DNA of 64,000 nucleotides, taken from Oligoflexus tunisiensis (GTDB lineage Bacteria > Bdellovibrionota_B > Oligoflexia > Oligoflexales > Oligoflexaceae). Below, piece by piece: positions 17,103 to 26,261 of this stretch. The stretch spans positions 2,936,471-3,000,470 of the forward strand of contig NZ_BDFO01000001.1 of assembly GCF_001748245.1 (NCBI RefSeq). Reading direction: 5' to 3'. Made by a program: the position numbers and the translations under genes. Position 1 is the first letter of the stretch, and every line of letters starts with the position of its first letter. The notes under the pieces were generated by a model. It had not been told where the DNA came from. It made no database searches and worked only from the letters and a program-made list of their open reading frames with translations.

Positions 17103-18494
17103 ATGAAACACTTTTATCTTTGGATATTTCTTCTCGCATCCAGTTTGACGACATGGGCACAAGCCAGGCCGCCAGGACCCGACGCGCCGATGGAGCAGGA
17201 ACTCAGGGACATTGCAGCCGAAGCCTATATTTACTTTTATCCTCTCGTGACGATGGATGTGACGCGCAAAGTCGCGACCAACGCTCCCGGTGGGAATGGT
17301 TTGGGACGTGGCCCTATGAATGTCTTTCATCACCTTCGCCATTTTCCGGCTGCCGACATGAAAGATGTCGTGCGCCCCAACTTTGATACTCTGTATTCCG
17401 TAGCCTGGTTGGATTTGACAAAAGGCCCCCTCGTGATCCATACGCCGGATACTCAGGGGCGCTATTACCTCTTGCCCATGATGGATATGTGGACCGATGT
17501 TTTTGCCGTCCCGGGCAAACGCACGACCGGCACGCATGCTGCTCAGTATGTTGTCGTTTCTGAAGGCTGGAAGGGTCAGCTCCCTCCAGGGGCTCACAAA
17601 ATCGAAGCTCCCACTCCCCATGTTTGGATCATCGGGCGGATCCAAACGAATGGCCCTCAGGATTTTGCAAGCGTCAATGCCGTCCAGGATGGTTTCACCA
17701 TCACCGCCATGGACACAGCCGCCCAGGAACCCGCTTCCGACATAACCCCTGATCCCAGCGTGGATATGACCACACCACCCTTGGAGCAGGTGAATCGGAT
17801 GCCTGCCCTGGATTATTTTCGTTATGCCGCCGAACTGATGAAACTGCATAAGCCTCACACCACCGATCAGACTCTGCTCTTTCGGTTGAAAAAACTGGGT
17901 CTTGTGCCTGGGCAAAGTCTGAATATCCAAAATCCGCTGATTCAAGAGGCGTTGGAGCAGGGGGCGGGTGAGGGGTTGAAAAAAATTCAAGGTCACGCCG
18001 GGCGCTTCGGAGAAGAGGTCAATGGCTGGCAGATCAACCGCGAAACACTGGGCGTCTATGGCAACAGCTATCTCAATCGCGCATTTACCGCGATGGCGGG
18101 ACTTGGTGCCAACCTCCCGGAAGATGCCATCTATCCTATCGCTGTTGCGGATGCAGACGGCCGCCCTATGAGCGGAGAATACAACTATGTGCTGCATTTC
18201 AATCAAGATGAGCTGCCGCCCGTCGATGCCTTTTGGTCTTTAACCATGTATGACGCGCAGGGCTTCCCGGTGCCCAACCCTATAGACCGTTTTGCGTTGG
18301 GCGATCGTGATCCCTTGCATTACAACGCCGACGGTTCCCTCGACCTTTACATTCAGCGTGAGAATCCAGGTCCGGACAAGGAAGCGAATTGGCTGCCAGC
18401 TCCGGAGGGGGCCATGGGTTTGACCATGCGCCTCTACGCACCTCGGGACAGCGCGCTGAACGGCAGCTGGAATCCTCCGCCCCTGCGACGTTGA
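17103..18494 (+). CDS. secreted DUF1254/DUF1214 protein
   Basis: 463 residues with an AAAGGAG ribosome site and a signal peptide (MKHFYLWIFLLASSLTTWAQA). The N-terminal part (about 40-180) is the DUF1254 domain, with YIYFYPLVTMDVTRK, RPNFDTLYSVAWLDL and GRYYLLPMMDMWTDVF. The C-terminal part (about 330-460) is DUF1214, with NYVLHFNQDELPPVDAFWSLTMYD and FALGDRD. The pair is widespread in periplasmic proteins of Gram-negative bacteria and has no firm biochemical function. The gene appears monocistronic. Confidence 0.85.
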   Translation: MKHFYLWIFLLASSLTTWAQARPPGPDAPMEQELRDIAAEAYIYFYPLVTMDVTRKVATNAPGGNGLGRGPMNVFHHLRHFPAADMKDVVRPNFDTLYSVAWLDLTKGPLVIHTPDTQGRYYLLPMMDMWTDVFAVPGKRTTGTHAAQYVVVSEGWKGQLPPGAHKIEAPTPHVWIIGRIQTNGPQDFASVNAVQDGFTITAMDTAAQEPASDITPDPSVDMTTPPLEQVNRMPALDYFRYAAELMKLHKPHTTDQTLLFRLKKLGLVPGQSLNIQNPLIQEALEQGAGEGLKKIQGHAGRFGEEVNGWQINRETLGVYGNSYLNRAFTAMAGLGANLPEDAIYPIAVADADGRPMSGEYNYVLHFNQDELPPVDAFWSLTMYDAQGFPVPNPIDRFALGDRDPLHYNADGSLDLYIQRENPGPDKEANWLPAPEGAMGLTMRLYAPRDSALNGSWNPPPLRR

Positions 18495-18607
18495 AAAAAA
18501 CGCTGTGGGGCTCCAGATCCCGAGTGGTCACGTCCGGATCAGGGCCCGGGACGGATTTGGTTCTTTGACAAAATTCCACTGGGCTGGACCGGTTGTGCTA
18601 TTGCTCT

Positions 18608-18635
18608 TTGACTATTCCGATCGGGTCGCTATCCT
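18608..18635 (+). promoter_or_regulatory. candidate promoter TTGACT-N16-TATCCT
   Basis: TTGACT (18608-18613), a 16-base spacer and TATCCT (18630-18635) lie about 80 bases before the start at 18718. The spacer is one short of ideal and the -10 is 4 of 6. Confidence 0.4.
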
Positions 18636-18717
18636 GAAATAAGATATTTCTTGTCATGACAGGCAGGGTCTCGCATGCCGCGAAGCCCTGCCCTCCATTT
18701 TGCGGGAAAGGGGCTTC

Positions 18718-20592
18718 ATGAAGAAACGCCTCCTCATCGTTCTGGGTAGCGGCGTGGCCACCCTGCTGGCCGCCACAGTCTTTTATGTTCAGCGCCCCGA
18801 GGCCACGGATCCAGCGGCGGTGCCCACAGGGGGACAGCGCAAAGCTGCCATCTGGAAGCCGCAGGAAGTTCCCACGTGGACCCTGGTCCGCGGTCAGGAG
18901 CTGGTCTATGACCTGACCTATACCGGCAACGGGCATATTCCGGGAGAGACCGATCAGGCGTTTGAAGTGCGGCTCCTGGGAACCCTGCATGTTGTGGTGC
19001 TCTCCGAGGAGACCGACGGCTATCGGGTCTGGCTCAGCATCAGGCCCGAAGGGGCGCCGCAGCTCCACGACGTGCCGGTTCCCTTGCGGTCGAACCTGCT
19101 GAAAGCCTGGATCGAAGGCACCGGCGCACGTATGGCCTCCCGTGGTTTTCAAATCGAACCGCAGCTGGACTCGAACATGGATCCCACCGTTTCCCAGTTC
19201 TGGCTGTCCCTTTGCGAAAGAATGCAGGTGGACCTGCCCGCTGTTTTGCAGACACCGATCTGGGAGCTGCAGGAAGTCATGGCCGGTAGCTCGGTATCGA
19301 CCCGTTATGAACTCGATCCCACGCATCTGAGCCCGGGACTGCTGGCGGAAAAAATTTACATCCAAAAATACTTCGAAGCCACGACTCAACCTCAGCAGAG
19401 CATCAGCGGGGAAAGTCTGGTCATCCTGCGGCCCCGCTTTGAAGGGCTGGACCAGCTTCAGGCGGATGCGCGGGAGGTTCAAGTCCTGAATGGAGAAGAC
19501 TGGACCAGTGATTCCGTCCTGACTCTGCAATGGCTCAAGCAGGACACCCTGGCGGAAGCCCGGGTGGCGAGCCTCGAGGCGCGCTGGGGACAAAGCCGCA
19601 GTGAGGCCGGATCAGGCCAGGACTCCAGCATGCAAAAGGTGGCGCTTGGCGGCCTTGGATTGGATGAGATTTGGAGTCAGATGTTTCAGCCCGGGACACA
19701 GAATTCCCAGGAACTGTATTTGAAACTCAAAGCCTGGATCTTTCTGCATCCGGCTGAGATCAAGCGGCTCATGGAGCGCCTGCGTAACCTGGATGAGTCC
19801 GATCCGGCCTTGAAAATGGCCATACGGGCGCTGGCAGCGGCCGGGCAGACGGAAGCCCAGAATGCGCTGGTCGATCTTCTGAATCAGCGGCACACCGATG
19901 CGCCGCTCGCCAGAAAAATCGTCACGACGCTTGGCCTGGTGCCTGAACCCACCCTGGAGGCACAGAAGTCGCTGGAACTTCTGAGCCAGTCTGCAGAGGA
20001 TTCCGCTGTACGCCGCAGCAGTCGACTGGCCCTTGGCCTGATGGGGCAGCGTCTGAGTCAGAAGACCGATCCGGAAGCCCAGAAGCGTGCCGCGGAATTG
20101 GAGGCTTTGGCTTTAAGACATCTGCAGGCGGCCCAGGATCTGGCGGACATCACCGAGGCCCTCGTCGTGGTCGGCAACTGCGGGGTCAGTCGCATCGAGG
20201 ATTTGAATCCTTGGCTCACGCACCCGGATCCAGCCATTCGCAGCCAGGCCTTCTTTGCCTTGCGTTTTGCCAGGCCCAACCATGCGCCTGAGTTTTTGGT
20301 GCGTCAGTATCCGGGCGAGGCCTCGGCGGAAGTGCGCCGGCAGATCCTGCATGCACTCAGTCTTCGGACGCCGGATGCGGGCTGGTTTTCGGCCATCAAA
20401 GGCCTCCTGAATCATCCGCTCCCGGATGACGACAAGATCACGCTGGCCAAAATTTTGGTTGGGACGGTGCGGAAGCATCGGGAGTCATCCCTGCAAATAC
20501 TCGCGCAGCTCCTGGCTCAAACCCAGGATGCTGCGGCGCGGGAAACTTTGACGAAGTACCAGGAAACGGCCAAACGGCAGGTCACGTTCTGA
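18718..20592 (+). CDS. exported protein with vitellogenin-like N-terminal part and HEAT-like repeats
   Basis: 624 residues from the ATG at 18718 (AAAGGGG upstream; an ATG 18 bases earlier lacks a site). One N-terminal hydrophobic segment (LLIVLGSGVATLLAATVFYV) anchors or exports it. Residues about 45-280 begin LVRGQELVYDLTYTGNG and are rich in beta strands, like the lipid-binding N-sheet of vitellogenin-type proteins. From about residue 330 to the end helical pairs repeat every 35-40 residues (MAIRALAAAGQTEAQNALVD, RSSRLALGLMGQRL, IRSQAFFALRFARP), as in HEAT repeats. Vitellogenin-like proteins combine exactly these two parts; the resemblance is by eye and could be superficial. Confidence 0.6.
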   Translation: MKKRLLIVLGSGVATLLAATVFYVQRPEATDPAAVPTGGQRKAAIWKPQEVPTWTLVRGQELVYDLTYTGNGHIPGETDQAFEVRLLGTLHVVVLSEETDGYRVWLSIRPEGAPQLHDVPVPLRSNLLKAWIEGTGARMASRGFQIEPQLDSNMDPTVSQFWLSLCERMQVDLPAVLQTPIWELQEVMAGSSVSTRYELDPTHLSPGLLAEKIYIQKYFEATTQPQQSISGESLVILRPRFEGLDQLQADAREVQVLNGEDWTSDSVLTLQWLKQDTLAEARVASLEARWGQSRSEAGSGQDSSMQKVALGGLGLDEIWSQMFQPGTQNSQELYLKLKAWIFLHPAEIKRLMERLRNLDESDPALKMAIRALAAAGQTEAQNALVDLLNQRHTDAPLARKIVTTLGLVPEPTLEAQKSLELLSQSAEDSAVRRSSRLALGLMGQRLSQKTDPEAQKRAAELEALALRHLQAAQDLADITEALVVVGNCGVSRIEDLNPWLTHPDPAIRSQAFFALRFARPNHAPEFLVRQYPGEASAEVRRQILHALSLRTPDAGWFSAIKGLLNHPLPDDDKITLAKILVGTVRKHRESSLQILAQLLAQTQDAAARETLTKYQETAKRQVTF

Positions 20593-20593
20593 T

Positions 20594-21253
20594 TCACTCG
20601 GTAATGGTCAAAGGCTGGGTCACAGCCTGGGCACTGCCGATCCGCAGGAAGCTATTGATGGCAAGGTCTGTCGCGTTACGCGGCAGCACCTGTACGTTCT
20701 CCAGTTTGATTTCCAGAATCAGTTTTTCAAGCTGATTCGAGTAACTGAAATTCTCCGTGGTCCAGTGCGCGAAGTTCCCGGTGTTGCCAAAGAGATCGCT
20801 GCCGGTCACCACCTGCAGAGTCGCGGTGGAAATCATTGCGCCTTGGGTATCAAGAATCGAGTACGGAACCGGTTGAAAGCCGGTGGCGAGACTCGCATCC
20901 AAATCAAAAAGTATCGGCTGATCCTTCAGCGATTGAACCGAACCATCCTTGCAATTCAGGACAGAGAGCTCATAACGCAGGGTTTGCGTGCCCAGCTGGG
21001 TGCTGATGCCGCTGGATAGAAGTTTGGCCTGCGTAATGCCCACGGCGCTCTGATTGCAGCCCGCCACAGGACCGGAAGGAGTTCCGTCTGCGCTTGGGGC
21101 TGTGGCATCGCTGGTGCTGATCGTGCTGGACTCCGTTTCAAGAATTCCGCCATCAGCGGTCGCAGCATCGGTCTGGCCTTTGAATTTACCTCCCGAGCAG
21201 GCTGCTGCGGACAGGGTGAAAGCCATGACGAGGATCTTGCTAGTCGTTCCCAT
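20594..21253 (-). CDS. lipoprotein of unknown function
   Basis: 219 residues; MGTTSKILVMAFTLSAAACSGG is a lipoprotein signal (Cys at 19). After a Ser/Thr/Asp-rich linker, residues about 80-210 form a single beta-rich domain (TLRYELSVLNCKDGSVQ, LEKLILEIKLENVQVLP) containing two cysteines besides the lipid one. No family is recognised. The stop is one base from that of the convergent HEAT-repeat gene. The long upstream region contains a terminator hairpin (21381-21422), which may be an attenuator in this gene's leader or the end of a separate RNA. Confidence 0.6.
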   Translation of the reverse strand: MGTTSKILVMAFTLSAAACSGGKFKGQTDAATADGGILETESSTISTSDATAPSADGTPSGPVAGCNQSAVGITQAKLLSSGISTQLGTQTLRYELSVLNCKDGSVQSLKDQPILFDLDASLATGFQPVPYSILDTQGAMISTATLQVVTGSDLFGNTGNFAHWTTENFSYSNQLEKLILEIKLENVQVLPRNATDLAINSFLRIGSAQAVTQPLTITE

Positions 21254-21371
21254 GGTGCATCCTTGTTGCAGTTAGGCTTTCAATTAAGCAAGGAATATGC
21301 CTGACTTTTTGGTTTGAAATCCCTGGAAGAATTTTGACAACTGTCAAGTCCTTGGGCAGACAGTGTAAGGC

Positions 21372-21564
21372 CCATGACAACAAAAATTTGGGGGAGAACC
21401 GGAACCCGATCCTCCCCCCAAACTTCAATACAGGTTTACCGAATCCAACTCGTTTTAGGAGCTTTTTCGACAAACGGCTTTCCCAAATTCACTAAGGATG
21501 CGACTCACTCCAGTCGCAGATTCTTACCTATCAAACGCCTGGATTCGCTGCCATGAAAAAACTG
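21372..21564 (-). ncRNA. candidate small RNA between fadL-like and lipoprotein genes
   Basis: The 434-base gap 21254-21687 has no good reading frame. On the minus strand a promoter (TTGAAG at 21599-21594, 17 bases, CATTAT at 21576-21571) is followed by a perfect 7-bp hairpin TGCGACT/AGTCGCA (21499-21518) whose loop reads GGAGTG, then by a strong terminator at 21381-21422. This order suggests a transcript of about 190 bases. It could equally be the attenuated leader of the lipoprotein gene. Confidence 0.35.
21381..21422 (-). terminator. rho-independent terminator or attenuator
   Basis: On the minus strand TTTGGGGGGAG...CTCCCCCAAA (one bulged G) is followed by TTTTTGTTG. It is about 130 bases upstream of the lipoprotein start. 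Confidence 0.7.
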
Positions 21565-21570
21565 CGATGA

Positions 21571-21599
21571 ATAATGCCGGAAGGGAGTATTTGCTTCAA
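21571..21599 (-). promoter_or_regulatory. candidate promoter of the small RNA
   Basis: TTGAAG, 17 bases, CATTAT on the minus strand; both hexamers are 4 of 6. Supported mainly by the downstream hairpin and terminator. Confidence 0.35.
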
Positions 21600-21656
21600 G
21601 ACGGGTCAGCTCGCGGGTTTTATTACGGTTGAGCTTTCCGTTCTGGAAAAGGGGTG

Positions 21657-21676
21657 ATTCCCGCAAGGGAGCGGGA
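21657..21676 (-). terminator. terminator hairpin after the FadL-like gene
   Basis: On the minus strand, 11 bases past the FadL stop, TTCCCGC-TCCCTT-GCGGGAA forms a perfect 7-bp stem; the following TCACCCCTTTT is only a weak U tract. Confidence 0.5.
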
Positions 21677-21687
21677 ACCAGCTGGAA

Positions 21688-23061
21688 TTACAGAGCGATA
21701 TTCATTTGCGCCGCAAAAATATTGCCGGTCGCTTCCGAAGATCCCACCACACGCGCATAAAAGGGCTGGCCCTCGAATTCGCGAATGTCATTGATTCCGG
21801 TTTTGGCCTGGGTCACGTAGCTGTAGCCGAGGTCAAAGGAGGCGATTTCATTGAGGATATAACTGCCGCCCAGGGAGTAAAAGCGCATGTCGCCGGTCGG
21901 AATGCGAAGCGTGCGCCTTTCATTAGGAACCGGTGAGTTATCGTAGGCGTAACCGGTGCGCAGCGTCAGGCCTGTGGTGACCGCATAGTCGAGGCCGATC
22001 GCATAACGCAGCGCATCCTCCCAGCGCTCATCCACGCGACTGGCGAGGGCCCCGCTGTCCTTGTGATAGATGTTGAGGTCCTCGAAGTTGCTCCATCCCG
22101 TATGCGTGATATCCGCGCTCAGCTGCAGCCCGGCGCCCAGGCCCTGGATGTAACTCAGGCTGATGATTTCGGGTAACTGCAAAGGTGCGGTCGCAGCGAA
22201 ATCCTGAAATGAGTCCGTGGTGGGTGTGTTGTGAAAGCGGGTGTCGCCTTCGAGGTCAGCATCCACGGTCGAGCGATAGGAGAGACCCAGGCGGCTGTGT
22301 TCCGAGAAGGTCAGGAGAAGACCGGCGTTCCAGCCATAACCCCAGGCATCACCTTTTACGCTGCTTGTGCCTATTGATTCGCCATTCGGAGCGATGATCG
22401 CTTCCCCGGTCTGTGGATTCAAAGCCACCACACCTGGTGCGAGCAGAAAGGGCCCGGCCGATGGATTCGCTGCCGTCAGCTCCGCCTCGGCATACACGGC
22501 ATTGAAGCCAGCGCCAAGGGACAGCAGCGGGTTCAGCTGGATGGATACGCTCGGGTTGATGTTGGTCGTGCGCACGTTGGATTTTTCCGCCGCAATGCGA
22601 CCGGCAAAGTCCCCATCGTAGCCTGTCTCGCTCGCAAAGTTCGAGAACACGCCGATCCCGACAACATAGTCCTGGCTCAAAGGATAGACGGCATAGACAG
22701 CGGGAATGAGGGGATAGTCAGGGGCGGCATTCGCATGGGAAACGCCCTGGGCACGGATGGCTGGAAGGCCAGCGGCCTGGAGAGCCGGGACGACGAGAGT
22801 CGACTCCTCGATTTCAACATCAAGATCGGCGTCGATCGTCGCAGCCGATAGAGTGAATTGGGGTCTTTTCAAGCGGCTCATGGCAGCCGGGTTGCTGCCC
22901 ACCGTGGAGGCATCATCGCCCGCCGCGGATTCGCCCGCATAAGCTCGACCGAGACCGCGTGCGTTCTTTTCCATGACCTGATAACCACCGGCCAGCGCCT
23001 CGGGAGCAAGAGCCGCGAGCGCGGCGAGAACGGCACTATTTCTGATATATGTTTTTTTCAT
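21688..23061 (-). CDS. OmpP1/FadL-family outer-membrane transporter
   Basis: 457 residues with a signal peptide ending ALAG and the family's N-terminal hatch: GGYQVMEKNARGLGRAYAGES followed by DASTVGSNPAAMSRLKRPQ, including the NPA motif that lines the FadL channel. The rest is an alternating strand pattern ending in a hydrophobic C-terminal strand (GNIFAAQMNIAL) for barrel assembly. FadL proteins carry long-chain fatty acids or other hydrophobic molecules across the outer membrane. The lipase-like gene lies 18 bases upstream in the same direction, so the pair probably releases and imports fatty acids. Confidence 0.88.
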   Translation of the reverse strand: MKKTYIRNSAVLAALAALAPEALAGGYQVMEKNARGLGRAYAGESAAGDDASTVGSNPAAMSRLKRPQFTLSAATIDADLDVEIEESTLVVPALQAAGLPAIRAQGVSHANAAPDYPLIPAVYAVYPLSQDYVVGIGVFSNFASETGYDGDFAGRIAAEKSNVRTTNINPSVSIQLNPLLSLGAGFNAVYAEAELTAANPSAGPFLLAPGVVALNPQTGEAIIAPNGESIGTSSVKGDAWGYGWNAGLLLTFSEHSRLGLSYRSTVDADLEGDTRFHNTPTTDSFQDFAATAPLQLPEIISLSYIQGLGAGLQLSADITHTGWSNFEDLNIYHKDSGALASRVDERWEDALRYAIGLDYAVTTGLTLRTGYAYDNSPVPNERRTLRIPTGDMRFYSLGGSYILNEIASFDLGYSYVTQAKTGINDIREFEGQPFYARVVGSSEATGNIFAAQMNIAL

Positions 23062-23079
23062 GATGGAGTTCCCTTCTGT

Positions 23080-24348
23080 TTACTGCGCTGTCGATTTTTG
23101 AAGAATGTCCAGGAAAGCCGCGACTGGTGAAAAGATCGCCGGACAGGTCCCATGTGTATACTTGGGGCTATCGGCAAGGCTCGGAATCGTGATGACCGAC
23201 ACGTTGTCACCGGGGAAGACGTCCTTGATCTTTTTCACCGAACTCACCGGCACGACTTCATCGTCCACGCAGTGAAGGAACATGGTGATGGCGCGTGGCT
23301 GCCAGCCTTTGTTGGTCAAACTTTGCGATTGGAGATAGCTGTGCAGTTTCACCGCTTCATTGGTTTGAGGGCGGGCACTCAGGAAGTCAGCCACCAGATC
23401 GGACTCCAGCATTTCCACCTTTCGCGTGGGGATCTGACTGCCGATGTACGCGTTATTAAACTGGCCATTGAAGAGCGTGGCCACGTTTGCGACCGGCCAG
23501 GTGAAGATCGCTTCCGGATTGAAGTCGTTGTGCGATAACCATTTCGTATAGGAGAGAATCAGGAAAGGAATATTCACTGGATGCAGGATTTCATTCTGCA
23601 ACAGCTCGGTGGCGACGGCCTCCAGGTCATAGGGTGCGCCGGCAGAGGCTGTGGCCATCAAAGCAAAAGTTCCGGCATGATGGGTTTCGATTTCCTTTTG
23701 CAGCGCGAGGGTTGCATAACCACCTTCCGAATAGCCTCTGAGAAAGAGGGGGCCCTGAAGCACACCATTGATGGCAGCGAACGTGGACGCAGCCTTCAGA
23801 AAATCAACGCCCGCATCAGCATAGGACTGCTCCACAAGATAGGGATGAAACACCTGGCTTGAGGCTCCATAGCCGAGGTAATCCATCACCAGCGTGACAA
23901 AACCCTGGGAGGCTTCAAAGATGCCCTCCGACGGTGTCACCGAAGGGGCATCGCCCTTGCTGGTTCTGGTTCCGTGCTGAACACTGATCCAGGCATTCGA
24001 TGCGTGCTGAACGTCCGGAACGATCATCAGACCGGAGGCCACCACGGGAACCGCTGGGGTGGCCGGGGTTTGGGTTTGATACTTCACGCGATAGATGTGC
24101 ACACCGTTTTGAGCCTGAAGATTAAAAGCGGACAGAATGGGGGCCAGCTTTCCAGCAACTTCAGCCTTGCTCAGGCTGACAACATGCGTGGACTCAAGAA
24201 GTTCGCCGCGTGCGCTCTGCGCCGAGGCATCAACCAATTGAAGATTGGCGGGACGTTGGGTTTGCTCAGATTCAACTTTGCTTCCTTCAGCGCACGCCAG
24301 CAAACTGACAAGTGCGCCGCAGGCCACGATCGGGCGGATGCGAATCAT
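23080..24348 (-). CDS. alpha/beta-hydrolase lipoprotein, secretory lipase-like
   Basis: 422 residues from the ATG at 24348. MIRIRPIVACGALVSLLACAEG is a lipoprotein signal; a reading frame 13 codons longer would spoil it. The nucleophile elbow is GYSEGGYATLALQ (Ser at about 200), the acid probably lies in LHCVDDEVVPVSSV and the base in YTHGTCP. The layout matches the LIP-type secretory lipase/esterase family. A lipid anchor would hold it at the outer membrane or cell surface. With the FadL-like channel downstream it forms a sensible unit: hydrolyse acyl esters, then import the fatty acids. Confidence 0.8.
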   Translation of the reverse strand: MIRIRPIVACGALVSLLACAEGSKVESEQTQRPANLQLVDASAQSARGELLESTHVVSLSKAEVAGKLAPILSAFNLQAQNGVHIYRVKYQTQTPATPAVPVVASGLMIVPDVQHASNAWISVQHGTRTSKGDAPSVTPSEGIFEASQGFVTLVMDYLGYGASSQVFHPYLVEQSYADAGVDFLKAASTFAAINGVLQGPLFLRGYSEGGYATLALQKEIETHHAGTFALMATASAGAPYDLEAVATELLQNEILHPVNIPFLILSYTKWLSHNDFNPEAIFTWPVANVATLFNGQFNNAYIGSQIPTRKVEMLESDLVADFLSARPQTNEAVKLHSYLQSQSLTNKGWQPRAITMFLHCVDDEVVPVSSVKKIKDVFPGDNVSVITIPSLADSPKYTHGTCPAIFSPVAAFLDILQKSTAQ

Positions 24349-24532
24349 ACGCAGATTCCTTCCTTGAATGACAAAGGTTTCAGACAAAAGGGACAGTGTA
24401 GTTACTTAGGTGATATCCCTTACCTTTGCAATGGAAAGCTTTCCACGTCCTGCGTCGCCTGGAAGGACATGACGGTAAGCTCGACAGGATTGTCGTTCCC
24501 GCAATCTGGTGCTTGCGAGCGTTTTGGCTTTG

Positions 24533-24874
24533 TCAGGGCGAGCAGCCCGGGCAAAGGCGCCGCAGGCTGTGTCCCAGCAGACGGAGAAATTGAGCCTGCC
24601 GCGGCGGTGCAATTCCGATGCGACTGGCCATGCGCTGATAGGTTTTCATCTGCGGAGCATGTTCGATGAGAAAACTCCAGGCTTCGAGACCGGACAGCAG
24701 TTCACCTTTATGCAGAATCTGCAATTCATTCGGTCGCGCGTCCTTGGAAAATTCAGTCAGCTTGGATTCCTGCCAGGCCAGCACCCGCCAGCCGCGTGGC
24801 GGATTGTTGTCCAGAATGGACGCGAGCGCGCGACAGATCGTGCAGTAATTGTCGAAGAGAACCACGACTTCCAT
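24533..24874 (-). CDS. DCC-family (DUF393) thiol protein
   Basis: 113 residues from the ATG at 24874 (GGGAG upstream). The start MEVVVLFDNYCTICRALAS carries the family's CxxC near the N-terminus (usual motif DGxCxxC, here DNYCTIC). Residues about 85-110 resemble the family's conserved basic C-terminal segment. DCC proteins are predicted thiol-disulfide oxidoreductases of unknown partner. It begins 24 bases beyond the terminator of the subtilisin gene, so any promoter of its own must sit inside that short gap, or it depends on read-through. Confidence 0.7.
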   Translation of the reverse strand: MEVVVLFDNYCTICRALASILDNNPPRGWRVLAWQESKLTEFSKDARPNELQILHKGELLSGLEAWSFLIEHAPQMKTYQRMASRIGIAPPRQAQFLRLLGHSLRRLCPGCSP

Positions 24875-24897
24875 GGAAAGGTCTCCCAAAAAATTAA

Positions 24898-24929
24898 AAG
24901 CGGATAAGCCAGCACTGGCTTATCCGCTT
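24898..24929 (-). terminator. rho-independent terminator of the subtilisin gene
   Basis: A 15-bp perfect stem AAGCGGATAAGCCAG/CTGGCTTATCCGCTT, followed on the minus strand by TTTAATTTTTT. It is the strongest terminator in the window. Confidence 0.9.
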
Positions 24930-24965
24930 GGGCCTTCTTTGGAAGGATATCACAGAATGAAAACA

Positions 24966-26261
24966 TCAGTCGGCGAGCGCGCGTCCCACGTTCAGCCGAC
25001 CGCCACTCAAAACCCTGGATTTCAAGCTTGAAACGGGATCCACCGTCTCCAGGAGACGGGCCTTGATGTCCTTGCCTGTCCATTCCGGATGCGCAGCCTT
25101 CAAGAGAGCGGCGGCTCCTGCCACCACGGGCGCTGCCATCGATGTGCCGCTCAATTTTTGAGTGCCCTTGTTGAGCCAGGTGGAAAGCACGCTGCTGCCG
25201 GGCGCGGCGACATCCACAGTCGTGGGACCGTAGCTTGAATAAAAGGCCAGCTTATCGTTGCTGCCCGTCGCGGCCACGGAAATAATATTATCGAGATCAT
25301 AGCTGGCCGGTAGCGTCGCGAGCTTGTCATTGTTCGATCCATCATTGCCGGCGGCAGCCACAAAAAGGAAACCCTGTTCGCCAGCGAGCGCGATCAATTC
25401 CTTCAGGGCATCCGGTTCATTGGGATCATAGGTGTCATCCACCTGGCCACCCCAGCTGTTGCTGGTGATGGGAATGCCCATTTTATTGGCATACTCGATG
25501 GCCTTGAGGGCCCCTTCCATGTCGCCCTCACCGGTTTGGCCATCCACAAACTTAAGGCCGACAATACTAACGTCCCAATTGACACCTACGACATTAACGC
25601 CATTGTTGCCCTTGGCCCCGATGACACCGGCGCAGTGGGTGCCATGACCATGGTCATCCATGGGGTCATTGGTATTTTTCACAAAGTTCCAGCCCCGAAA
25701 GTCATCGACATAACCGTTCTGATCATCATCGATTCCATTGCTGCGCTTATCCTGGCGATTCTCATCGAGTCCACTTTCGCCGGGATTGGTCCAATAGTTG
25801 TCGATCAGATCCGGATGATTATAATTGACGCCGGTGTCGAGCACGGCCACCACCACTTCCTTGCTGCCTGTGTTGACTTCCCAGGCGTTGGTACTGGCGA
25901 TATTTTTATGGTGATACTGCGAACCATAGCTTGGGTCATTGGGGATTTTTGAGATTTTGAATATACGATTGGCCTGAATATAGGCGACCGCAGGATTCTG
26001 GCGAAGCGCTTTCAAAGCGTCCGCTTCCGTGGACTTGTCGGTTTCAACGACGTAAGCATGGAAACTGGAAAAACTGTGGACGGGGATTACACCAGCCGCG
26101 CGGAACAGGGAGCGCGCTGTGTTTATATCATCTTTTAAACGCACGATATAACGATGCGGTTTATGGGGTTGCTCAAAATCAATCATGCGGGCTTCGGCAA
26201 ACGCAAGACCGGAAACACCCACACCCAAAAGAGTAGTCCATGCCGCCAGCATTCCTCTCAT
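24966..26261 (-). CDS. secreted subtilisin-like serine protease (S8)
   Basis: 431 residues. A signal peptide (about 1-22, ending LAFAEA) is followed by an inhibitor-I9 propeptide (about 35-105, HRYIVRLKDDINTARSLF) and the S8 catalytic domain. Catalytic residues are Asp in AVLDTGVNYNHP, His in HGHGTHCAGV, Asn in AAAGNDGSNND and Ser in LSGTSMAAPVV. The propeptide keeps the enzyme inactive until export. The mature size, about 320 residues, is typical for extracellular subtilisins. A broad extracellular protein-degrading role suits a scavenging or predatory bacterium. Monocistronic, with its own terminator. Confidence 0.93.
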   Translation of the reverse strand: MRGMLAAWTTLLGVGVSGLAFAEARMIDFEQPHKPHRYIVRLKDDINTARSLFRAAGVIPVHSFSSFHAYVVETDKSTEADALKALRQNPAVAYIQANRIFKISKIPNDPSYGSQYHHKNIASTNAWEVNTGSKEVVVAVLDTGVNYNHPDLIDNYWTNPGESGLDENRQDKRSNGIDDDQNGYVDDFRGWNFVKNTNDPMDDHGHGTHCAGVIGAKGNNGVNVVGVNWDVSIVGLKFVDGQTGEGDMEGALKAIEYANKMGIPITSNSWGGQVDDTYDPNEPDALKELIALAGEQGFLFVAAAGNDGSNNDKLATLPASYDLDNIISVAATGSNDKLAFYSSYGPTTVDVAAPGSSVLSTWLNKGTQKLSGTSMAAPVVAGAAALLKAAHPEWTGKDIKARLLETVDPVSSLKSRVLSGGRLNVGRALAD

